Below, piece after piece: positions 7,876-13,687 of a stretch of DNA of 23,485 bases. Under the pieces are notes generated by a model, which ran no database searches, was not told where the DNA came from, and saw only the letters and a program-made list of their open reading frames with translations. The stretch's first letter is position 1; each line of letters begins with the position of its first letter. This stretch comes from CALFXN01 sp964451935. Its GTDB lineage: Bacteria; Synergistota; Synergistia; Synergistales; Aminobacteriaceae. The translations under genes and the position numbers were made by a program. The stretch is taken from contig CAYVKE010000041.1 of NCBI GenBank assembly GCA_964451935.1, forward strand, positions 1 to 23,485, given 5' to 3'.

Positions 7876-9099
7876 ATGTACGTTCCCCGGACGATGGAAA
7901 CCTTTTTCTCGAAAGCAGCGTCACAGTTTCCGGTCATGCTTGTTACGGGAGCGCGGCAGGTCGGCAAGACGACCTTCCTGCGCCACATGAGCGACACCGG
8001 CCGGACGTATGTCACGCTGGACGATCCTTCCGTGCTGGCGCTCGCGCGGGGGGATCCCGCGCTCTTTTTGCAGCGTTTTCCGGCGCCCCTCCTGATCGAC
8101 GAAATCCAGTACGCGCCGGAGCTTCTCCCGTATATCAAGATGCGCTCGGACGAAGCGCGTCAGCCCGGACTCTTCTGGCTCACAGGATCGCAACAGTTCC
8201 ACCTGATGAAGGGGATCTCCGAATCGCTCGCCGGACGCGTCGGCATCGTCCAGCTCTTCGGCTTGTCGCGACGGGAGACGGCGGGACGCGGGGCGGAATC
8301 CGCGCCGTTCCTGCCGGCTCCGGAGGAGATTTCCCGGCGGCTCGGACCGGACGACATCGTCCCGCTGAAACGGCTCTACGAGATCATCTGGCGGGGCTCC
8401 TTTCCGGCGGTCGCGCTTTCCGAGGCGATGGACCGCAATCTGTTCTACGCCTCGTACGTTCAGACCTATTTGCAGCGCGACGTCCGCGATCTCGCGAGGG
8501 TCGGGGACGAAATGGCCTTTCTGCGCTTCCTTCGCGCCGCGGCCGCCCGGAGCGGGCAGTTGCTGAACACGGCGGAGCTTGCCCGGGACGCCGATGTGGC
8601 GCCGAACACGGCGAAAAGCTGGCTTTCCATCCTCGAGGCGTCCGGAATCGTTTTCTTTCTGGAACCCTGGTTCTCGAACGCAACGAAACGTCTCGTCAAG
8701 GCGCCGAAACTCTATTTTCTCGACACGGGGCTCTGTTCATGGCTCACCGAATGGAACAGCCCCGAGGCGCTCGAAGCCGGAGCCGCATCGGGCGCGATTC
8801 TCGAGACGTGGGTCGTCGCGGAGATTCTGAAGACGTGGCGGCACAACGGGCGTCGCGCGCCCCTGTACTTCTACCGCGACAGCGACCGGCGGGAAATCGA
8901 TCTTCTCATCGTGCAGGACGGAATCATCTTGCCCGTCGAAATCAAGAAGACCGCGTCTCCGGGCAAGGACTCGGTCCGGCATTTCTCCGTTCTCGAAAAG
9001 CTCGGAACGCCGGTCGGCCCCGGAGGCGTGATCTGTTTCGCCGAACGTTCGCTGCCGTTGACGGCGACCGCCTGTTCCATTCCCGTCGGCGCGATCTGA
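7876..9099 (+). CDS. AAA-family ATPase with C-terminal DUF4143 domain
   Basis: A 407-residue protein of the widespread AAA_14/DUF4143 family. The ATPase half has Walker A GARQVGKTT (25-33), Walker B LLIDEIQ (72-78) and a sensor-like WLTGSQQF segment. The C-terminal half is DUF4143 and ends in a nuclease-like pattern (REIDLLI ... LPVEIKK) resembling the acidic and lysine positions of the PD-(D/E)XK fold. The cellular role of this family is not established; members are often single genes, scattered by transfer. I start at the ATG at 7876, which has GGAGGGG 5 nt upstream; an in-frame ATG ten codons earlier (7846) is possible. Promoter and flanking convergent or independent genes show it is a single-gene unit. 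No partner antitoxin-like gene is visible. Confidence 0.88.
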   Translation: MYVPRTMETFFSKAASQFPVMLVTGARQVGKTTFLRHMSDTGRTYVTLDDPSVLALARGDPALFLQRFPAPLLIDEIQYAPELLPYIKMRSDEARQPGLFWLTGSQQFHLMKGISESLAGRVGIVQLFGLSRRETAGRGAESAPFLPAPEEISRRLGPDDIVPLKRLYEIIWRGSFPAVALSEAMDRNLFYASYVQTYLQRDVRDLARVGDEMAFLRFLRAAAARSGQLLNTAELARDADVAPNTAKSWLSILEASGIVFFLEPWFSNATKRLVKAPKLYFLDTGLCSWLTEWNSPEALEAGAASGAILETWVVAEILKTWRHNGRRAPLYFYRDSDRREIDLLIVQDGIILPVEIKKTASPGKDSVRHFSVLEKLGTPVGPGGVICFAERSLPLTATACSIPVGAI

Positions 9100-9137
9100 A
9101 GATCTCCGGGACTTCATGCATTCCGCCGCGCGCGAAC

Positions 9138-9167
9138 TTGACACGCCCCTCCGGCGTCTCTTACGAT
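9138..9167 (+). promoter_or_regulatory. Promoter of the D-aminoacyl-tRNA deacylase gene
   Basis: A perfect TTGACA (9138-9143) and TACGAT (9162-9167, four of six) are 18 bp apart, about 40 bp before the GTG start. The gene therefore has its own promoter and is not simply read through from the ATPase. Confidence 0.55.
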
Positions 9168-9207
9168 TCCCGCAGGCAGACGCCAGATCCGACAGGAGGG
9201 ATGTTCC

Positions 9208-10164
9208 GTGACGCAATCGAAGAAGGCCGTGTACTTTTTCTGCGCGCATTCCGTCGACCATGTGGCCGGACACGTGTTCGAGGCCGTCCGAAAGCTGCAC
9301 GCCCCCGAAGAGACCGACATTCTCGTCGACAGGGATCCCGTGCTCCGTCACACCGACGAAAGGGGCGACTCGTTCTGGTTCGTGCGGACCGAGCGCGTCG
9401 TCAGCCACGACTTCACGCACTACCTGCCGATCATGCAGCGCCATTTCTCCGACTTCGACCTTGCGGGAATCATCACGTGGCATGCGGGCGAGAACGCGCC
9501 CGACAACATCCTGACGACGCACACGACCGGCGACGTTGATTCGGGATCGTTCGGCCCCGCGAACCCCGAATACATGCGCAATCTGCTCCTCGCCATGGAA
9601 CGAAGCCGCGTCGACGCCGGGCTCGATTCGTACCGAACGACCACCGAAGCGACGCACTGGTCGGGAATGGTCTACGGCGGCGGAACGCCCGACCTGATCC
9701 CGCAGTACCCCGTTCCGGTCCTGGACATCGAAATCGGCAGCAGCCCGGACTGCTGGTCGAACCCGACGGCCGCGGCGGTGCTCGCGACGTCGCTCTTCGG
9801 CGTCTTCAAGGGCGACGGGCGAAAGACGCGGAGACTGCTGTGCGCCGGAGGCGTCCACTTCGAGCCGTCGTTCGCGGCGGCGGCGCTCCAGACGTGGGAC
9901 GACTCAGGGTTCGCCGTCTCCCACATCCTGGCGAACCAGTGGCTCGTGACCGGACGCTACGAGAATTACGACGGGCCGGAACGCCTCGAAGCCTGCGTGC
10001 GTTCGATCGCGGGCGGCATCGACGGCATCGCGTTCCACGACAACCTCAAGGGCGTCTACAAAGACCGCTTCCGCGCCCTGGGCGCGAAGCTCGGCGTTCC
10101 GGCGTTCAAGCACCAGACGCTGCGCCACCCGGAAACGATCGCCTGGGCCGACCGGCTGACATGA
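9208..10164 (+). CDS. D-aminoacyl-tRNA deacylase, archaeal/plant (DTD2/GEK1) type
   Basis: A 318-residue protein that aligns by motif with the DtdA/DTD2 family (PF04414 type), which removes D-amino acids wrongly attached to tRNA and is also linked to clearing acetaldehyde adducts from aminoacyl-tRNA in plants and archaea. Motifs seen in family order: ILTTHTTGD (101-109, family THxxGN), EATH (147-150, family EATHHGP), DIEIGS (173-178), CW-N--AA (182-189) and GGVHFEP (214-220, family GGGHYxP). The second His of EATHH is W and the family N after THTTG is D, so it is a divergent member. The GTG start has AGGAGG 8 nt upstream. Bacteria normally use the unrelated DTD1 fold; this one would be a less usual case. 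Alternative: an uncharacterised relative with a different acyl substrate. Confidence 0.72.
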   Translation: MTQSKKAVYFFCAHSVDHVAGHVFEAVRKLHAPEETDILVDRDPVLRHTDERGDSFWFVRTERVVSHDFTHYLPIMQRHFSDFDLAGIITWHAGENAPDNILTTHTTGDVDSGSFGPANPEYMRNLLLAMERSRVDAGLDSYRTTTEATHWSGMVYGGGTPDLIPQYPVPVLDIEIGSSPDCWSNPTAAAVLATSLFGVFKGDGRKTRRLLCAGGVHFEPSFAAAALQTWDDSGFAVSHILANQWLVTGRYENYDGPERLEACVRSIAGGIDGIAFHDNLKGVYKDRFRALGAKLGVPAFKHQTLRHPETIAWADRLT

Positions 10165-10200
10165 AAAAGAGGGCTCCGGGCATTCGCCCGGAGCCCTCTT
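10164..10200 (-). terminator. Bidirectional terminator between convergent genes
   Basis: A perfect 15-bp stem (10167-10181 with 10186-10200) with an ATTC loop. The minus strand continues into five T residues, a strong terminator for the repeat-protein gene. On the plus strand, just after the deacylase stop, the downstream TTCGTTCG is only weakly T-rich. Confidence 0.85.
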
Positions 10201-10215
10201 CGTTCGCCGGCGTTC

Positions 10216-10767
10216 CTAGTCCGGGCAGTCCATCCGGTCGATCACCTTGTACATCAGGTAGACCATGACGTCCTCAACGGGGTTGTTCCGGTAGTAATAG
10301 TTGTTCTCCGTATACGGAACCGGACCGTACCACCCCGGGCGCCGCGGTCTCGGTCCGTATGGCGGCCGGTGCATGAAGGGCCTCGGACCGATCGGCGGTC
10401 TGTAGTCGTACGGTCTCGGACGCACGATCGGCCTGTGATCGAACGGCCTCGGGCCGATCGGCGGTCTGTCGTCGAACGGCCTCGGACGCACGATCGGCCT
10501 GTGATCGAACGGCCTCGGGCCGATCGGCGGCCTGTAATCGTACGGCCTCGGACGCACGTCCGGCCTGTAGTCGAACGGACGCGGGCCGGGATACGGTCCG
10601 TACTGGGGGCCGTGCACCCGCGCGTCCTGCGGCGTCATGCCCTGCGGCCCCCTGTAGTACTGAATCTGCGGACGCTCGCCGTTGCTCGGCTCCGCGCAGA
10701 CGACGCCCGCCCCGACTGTCAGCATCGCCAGTACAATGAAAATCGTTACAACCATGCTTTTTCTCAT
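10216..10767 (-). CDS. Exported Pro/Arg/Tyr-rich protein with seven 11-residue repeats
   Basis: A 183-residue protein that I cannot assign to a known family. Residues 1-25 are a signal peptide (MRKSMVVTIFIVLAMLTVGAGVVCA, cut before EPS). After a Gly/Gln/Tyr-rich linker, residues 61-137 are seven tandem 11-mers of the form [GR]PRP[FY][DM][HYD]RP-x-x; alternate units are more alike, giving a 22-residue higher-order period. The tail holds a Tyr/Asn patch (ENNYYYRNN) and a hydrophobic helix (VEDVMVYLMYKVIDRM). High Arg content makes it strongly basic, so it may bind acidic envelope polymers or nucleic acid, but no function is claimed. The ATG at 10767 has AGGGAGG 9 nt upstream, the same layout as the zinc-ribbon gene; an ATG two codons earlier is too close to it. 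The plus-strand open frame across the repeats is a shadow. Confidence 0.78.
   Translation of the reverse strand: MRKSMVVTIFIVLAMLTVGAGVVCAEPSNGERPQIQYYRGPQGMTPQDARVHGPQYGPYPGPRPFDYRPDVRPRPYDYRPPIGPRPFDHRPIVRPRPFDDRPPIGPRPFDHRPIVRPRPYDYRPPIGPRPFMHRPPYGPRPRRPGWYGPVPYTENNYYYRNNPVEDVMVYLMYKVIDRMDCPD
10357..10587 (-). repeat. Seven tandem 33-bp repeats coding 11-residue units
   Basis: Seven units of exactly 33 bp without indels; neighbouring pairs form near-identical 66-bp blocks. In-frame variation is mostly F/Y, D/M and H/Y/D at two or three positions. The array lies wholly inside the exported protein gene and can expand or contract without shifting frame. Confidence 0.9.
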
Positions 10768-10935
10768 TGCCATCACCCTCCCTGGTGTCCTACACAAAAC
10801 CCGAACGTTCGGTCCTCGATTCTCCGCGACCCGTCGATCGCTCCCCTTTCCCTTTCCGTTCCTCCCGGACGACCGCTGCCCGGGATTCTTCTTCCGCCCC
10901 CGTCCGTTCCGTCGTCCGGAAGCGTTTTCAAGGAA

Positions 10936-10963
10936 ATTGTACGCTTTTCCGACCCCCTGTACA
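10936..10963 (-). promoter_or_regulatory. Candidate promoter of the repeat-protein gene
   Basis: On the minus strand TGTACA (10963-10958, four of six) and TACAAT (10941-10936, five of six) are 16 bp apart. The leader would be about 160 nt. The dyad at 10988-11017 would then be centred near -73, a usual position for an activator. Confidence 0.4.
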
Positions 10964-10987
10964 TGGGTAATTCCTCGATTTTTAACT

Positions 10988-11017
10988 TTCTTTACCAATC
11001 TAAAGATACGTAAAGAA
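10988..11017. promoter_or_regulatory. 30-bp AT-rich dyad, probable operator
   Basis: TTCTTTAC (10988-10995) faces GTAAAGAA (11010-11017), with an inner concentric pair ATCT/AGAT (10998-11007). All share one centre at 11002.5, and 12 of 15 positions per arm are symmetric. Equivalent positions lie 22 bp apart, about two helical turns, as expected for a dimeric helix-turn-helix protein. Confidence 0.5.
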
Positions 11018-11197
11018 TGGATGCGAACCCGCATGGGATCCGGGTTTGTCGCGATAAGAAAACCGGAATCGGACGTCACGGCCCGCGCTTGCGCACCGCG
11101 TAACGAGAGCTGAAAGCACATAATGCACGACACCGTTCAGGAAAGAAAATGGATCCATCGATGTAGCCGATACGTCGCAAAAGCGGTATGATTACCA

Positions 11198-11206
11198 TGA
11201 TATTGT
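11198..11206 (+). promoter_or_regulatory. Candidate extended -10 of the dipeptidase operon
   Basis: TGATATTGT carries a TG-n-TATTGT extended -10 pattern, with no -35 at the usual distance. A start about 7 bp later would place the 47-nt hairpin at the very 5' end of the mRNA. TATGAT (11187-11192) is an alternative -10. Confidence 0.25.
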
Positions 11207-11213
11207 TTTTCGC

Positions 11214-11260
11214 CCTGCGCGCATCCGGTGATTTCGCCCGAAACACCGGATGCGCGCAGG
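11214..11260 (+). other. Strong hairpin in the leader of the dipeptidase mRNA
   Basis: A perfect 17-bp stem (11214-11230 with 11244-11260); the 13-nt loop can add TTTC/GAAA pairs. No T-tract follows on either strand, so it is not an intrinsic terminator. It sits 73 nt before the ATG and may stabilise the 5' end of the transcript or bind a regulator. Confidence 0.6.
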
Positions 11261-11333
11261 CGGGAGTACGCGCGAGGTTTCGGTTGGTCCCGGGCTTCTG
11301 TTCCCGGGGAGACGAAAGGAGGAGAATGCGAAC

Positions 11334-12995
11334 ATGAACATAGGAAAGGTTTCCCGCGTTCTGTTGTTGGGAGCGGCAGTCGGCGTCGCCGCGACGGCAG
11401 CCGTGGCCTGCACGCCGCTCGGCGTCGGGCCGAAGGCGTCGGTCGACGGTTCCGTCCTGGTGTCCCACACCTGCGACGGATGGTACGACCACAGGATCCA
11501 GATCGTTCCCGGAGGGGAGCACAAGGCCGGAGAAATGATCGACGTCATGGTCGATCCGTGCCTCGGGACGCGCCCGGACAAGCCGCTCGTCAAGACCGGC
11601 CAGATTCCGCAGGCCGCGAAGACGAACACGTATTTCCATATCGGCTACCCGTTCATGAACGACAAGCAGCTCATGATGGGCGAGTTCACGTGGAGCGGCC
11701 GCGACGAACTCGCGAGCCCCAAGGGCCTCTTCTACATCGCGAACCTCGAGATCTACGGCCTGCAGCGCGCCTCGACGGCCCGCGAAGCCATCAAGGTCAT
11801 GGGCGAACTCGCCGAGAAGTACGGCTACGCCGACGGCGGCGAGACGCTCGTGATCGGCGACCCGAAGGAACTCTGGGTCTTCGAGATCTGCGGCGGCGGC
11901 CTCCTCTGGACGCCAGAGAGCGGAACGCCCGGCGCCCACTGGGTCGCGCAGCGCGTCCCCGATGACGAGGTCTTCGTCGGAGCCAACCGCGCCCGCATCG
12001 GCGAGCTTCGCTTCGACGACGCGAACTTCATGATCTCTTCCCGGATCACCGAACTGGCCGAGAAGATGGGGTGGTGGAAGAAGGGCCTTCCGTTCAACTA
12101 CGCGAAGGTCTTCAACCCGGAACCCTACGGCGCCCCGTTCTACCAGAGCCGCCGCGAGTGGCGCGCGCTGAGCCTTCTCGCGCCGTCGAAGCAGTTCCCG
12201 ATCTATGACGAGTTCACGGACTACCCGTTCTCCATCAAGCCGGACAAGAAGCTCGGCGTCAAGGACATCATGGACATCTACAGCGACCACATGGAGGGAA
12301 CGCCCTACGACCTGACGAAGGACGCGGCCTCCGAGCCCTTCGGCAACCCGAACCGCTGGCCCGTCGCCAAGGAACACAAGCCGGCCGGACGCGAGGGACA
12401 GGACTGGGAGCGCCCGATCGCGATGTACCGCTGCTCCTACAGCTTCGTGTCGCAGAGCCGCGCCTGGCTTCCCGATCCCGTCGGCGGCGTTCTGTGGTTC
12501 GGCGAGGACGCGCCCGACACGACCGTCTACGTCCCGATCTACTGCGGCGTGACCGAGCTTCCGAAGCCCTGGACCGTGGGCAAGCGCCACGAGTTCGACC
12601 CGGAGAGCGCCTGGTGGGCCTTCAACCTCGTGAACAACTGGGCCAACCTCCGCTGGGACGCGATGTACAAGGAGATCCGCGAGAAGAAGGCGAGCTACGA
12701 GGACGTCTTCTTCACGAAGCAGGCCGAAACGGAAGCGAAGGCCGTCGAGCTGTACAAGAAGGACCCGGCGCAGGCCGTCGCCTTCCTGACGCACTACACG
12801 ACCTCCAACCTCGACAAGGTCGAAAAGGGCTGGTGGAACTTCGCCTGGCATCTGATCGGAACGTATTACGACGGCGGCCAGATCAGCCCGAAGGGCGCCA
12901 TGCTCAAGCCGGGCTACCCGAAGGCGTACCTGGAAAAGGTCGACTTCGGCGGAACGGCCGTCCGCGACCTCGAAACGATCAAGAAGACGAAGTAG
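11334..12995 (+). CDS. Exported C69-family dipeptidase
   Basis: A 553-residue peptidase of family C69 (PepD type), an N-terminal nucleophile hydrolase. Residues 1-25 form a signal peptide ending AVA; cleavage there exposes C26 in CTPLGVGPKASVDGSVL, the family's nucleophile and oxyanion region, so export and activation coincide. The body shows family segments such as GEFTWSGRDEL, GDPKELWVFEICGGG, NRARIGEL and a C-terminal WWAFNLVNNWANLRW. It should split dipeptides or short peptides outside the cytoplasmic membrane. AAGGAGGAG lies about 10 nt before the ATG. Nearly all lysine codons are AAG, a bias suggesting high expression. It heads a five-gene plus-strand run with a DUF6305 protein, permease, small membrane protein and deacylase. 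C26 also resembles a lipobox cysteine, but lipidation would block the nucleophile. Confidence 0.92.
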   Translation: MNIGKVSRVLLLGAAVGVAATAAVACTPLGVGPKASVDGSVLVSHTCDGWYDHRIQIVPGGEHKAGEMIDVMVDPCLGTRPDKPLVKTGQIPQAAKTNTYFHIGYPFMNDKQLMMGEFTWSGRDELASPKGLFYIANLEIYGLQRASTAREAIKVMGELAEKYGYADGGETLVIGDPKELWVFEICGGGLLWTPESGTPGAHWVAQRVPDDEVFVGANRARIGELRFDDANFMISSRITELAEKMGWWKKGLPFNYAKVFNPEPYGAPFYQSRREWRALSLLAPSKQFPIYDEFTDYPFSIKPDKKLGVKDIMDIYSDHMEGTPYDLTKDAASEPFGNPNRWPVAKEHKPAGREGQDWERPIAMYRCSYSFVSQSRAWLPDPVGGVLWFGEDAPDTTVYVPIYCGVTELPKPWTVGKRHEFDPESAWWAFNLVNNWANLRWDAMYKEIREKKASYEDVFFTKQAETEAKAVELYKKDPAQAVAFLTHYTTSNLDKVEKGWWNFAWHLIGTYYDGGQISPKGAMLKPGYPKAYLEKVDFGGTAVRDLETIKKTK

Positions 12996-13018
12996 CTCCG
13001 ACAATACATGTCGCCACG

Positions 13019-13053
13019 CATCGGGCAAGGGCCTTCGCGGCCTTTGCCCGATG
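13019..13053 (+). terminator. Intercistronic hairpin after the dipeptidase gene
   Basis: A 15-bp stem (13019-13033 with 13039-13053, one G-U pair) with a 5-nt loop. It is followed by TTCGCAAAC rather than a T-tract, so it more likely acts as a partial terminator or 3' mRNA stabiliser. Most transcripts could end here while some read into the DUF6305 gene. Confidence 0.6.
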
Positions 13054-13080
13054 TTCGCAAACAACAGGGAGGGAATCGAT

Positions 13081-13620
13081 ATGAGAAAAACGCTGCTCGC
13101 GGTCCTCGTCATCGCCGCGATGGCTGTGGCCGCATTCGCCGCCGACGCCCCGAAGCCCGAGGGACCGTATATCGTCACCACGTGCGGGCAGAGTCCCGGA
13201 GCCGTCATGATCGGCATGTCGGCCAAACAGGCCGGCGTGAAGGCCGACTACAACAACAAGCTGACCGCCGATGACGTGAAAGGCGACTACAAGACGCTCA
13301 TCATCACGAGCGGGACGAGCATGAAGGGCATGGGGGCGGCCGGAACGAACGTCGACGCCGAGATCGACCGCTGCGCAAAAGCCATCGCGGCCGCGAAGAA
13401 GGCCGGAATGACGGTCATCGGAGCGCACGTCGAGGGCATGGCGCGCCGGACCGACAGCTCCGACGCGGCGTCCATCGAGGCCGTCATGAAGGACGCGGAC
13501 ATCATCCTCGTCGTGACCGACAGCGACAGCGACGGGTTCTTCACGAAGTACGCCGAGACCCACAAGAAGCCCCTCATCAAGATCAAGGACGCCCTCGCGA
13601 TCGGAACGGTGCTCAAGTAG
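13081..13620 (+). CDS. DUF6305-family exported protein
   Basis: A 179-residue protein whose pattern fits DUF6305: TTCGQSPGAVMIGMSAKQAGV near the start, then DYKTLIITSGTSMKGMGAAG, a second helix-strand with TVIGAHVEGMARRTDSSD, and DIILVVTDSDSDGFF. The fold looks like repeating beta-alpha units. Residues 1-20 are a signal peptide (cut at AFA before ADAPKP), so it is exported. Function is unknown; the repeated Gly/Ser-rich turns after strands suggest small-ligand binding. AGGGAGG precedes the ATG. It lies 85 nt after the dipeptidase gene and 67 nt before the permease gene, each gap holding a hairpin. The place in the gene run suggests it could be an extracytoplasmic partner of the permease, which lacks a recognisable solute-binding protein; that is inference. 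Confidence 0.8.
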   Translation: MRKTLLAVLVIAAMAVAAFAADAPKPEGPYIVTTCGQSPGAVMIGMSAKQAGVKADYNNKLTADDVKGDYKTLIITSGTSMKGMGAAGTNVDAEIDRCAKAIAAAKKAGMTVIGAHVEGMARRTDSSDAASIEAVMKDADIILVVTDSDSDGFFTKYAETHKKPLIKIKDALAIGTVLK

Positions 13621-13628
13621 AACGCGAC

Positions 13629-13659
13629 GACGGGGGGTCTCTTTTCGGGGCCCCCCGTC
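13629..13659 (+). terminator. Intercistronic hairpin before the permease gene
   Basis: A 13-pair stem (13629-13641 with 13647-13659, two G-U pairs) around a TTTTC loop, followed by AATTCTG. There is no strong T-tract. It probably lowers read-through from the exported-protein genes into the permease genes. Confidence 0.6.
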
Positions 13660-13687
13660 AATTCTGCGGTGAAAGGATACGTTCACG

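Larger units (their letters stand above)
10768..11333. other. 566-bp divergent intergenic control region
   Basis: No gene is supported here on either strand. It separates the repeat-protein gene (-) from the C69 dipeptidase gene (+). It holds, left to right, a candidate minus-strand promoter (10936-10963), an AT-rich 30-bp dyad (10988-11017), a candidate extended -10 on the plus strand (11198-11206) and a 47-nt hairpin (11214-11260). The stretch 11020-11160 shows nothing I can name. Confidence 0.7.

Noticed and set aside
9093..9105. Small inverted repeat GATCTGAAGATCT at the end of the ATPase gene
   Set aside because: Five-base arms with a 2-nt loop and no T-tract; not a credible terminator or site.
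10357..10587. Possible CRISPR or direct-repeat array
   Set aside because: Units are contiguous, in frame and lack unique spacers; they encode protein repeats.
10369..11013. Plus-strand open frame over the 33-bp repeats (RTHDRPVIERPRADRRS units)
   Set aside because: No ribosome site or signal; the minus-strand frame has a signal peptide, ribosome site, terminator and promoter.
11076..13226. A 716-codon minus-strand frame over the dipeptidase gene
   Set aside because: Shadow of the strongly biased C69 gene; its residues show no domain pattern.
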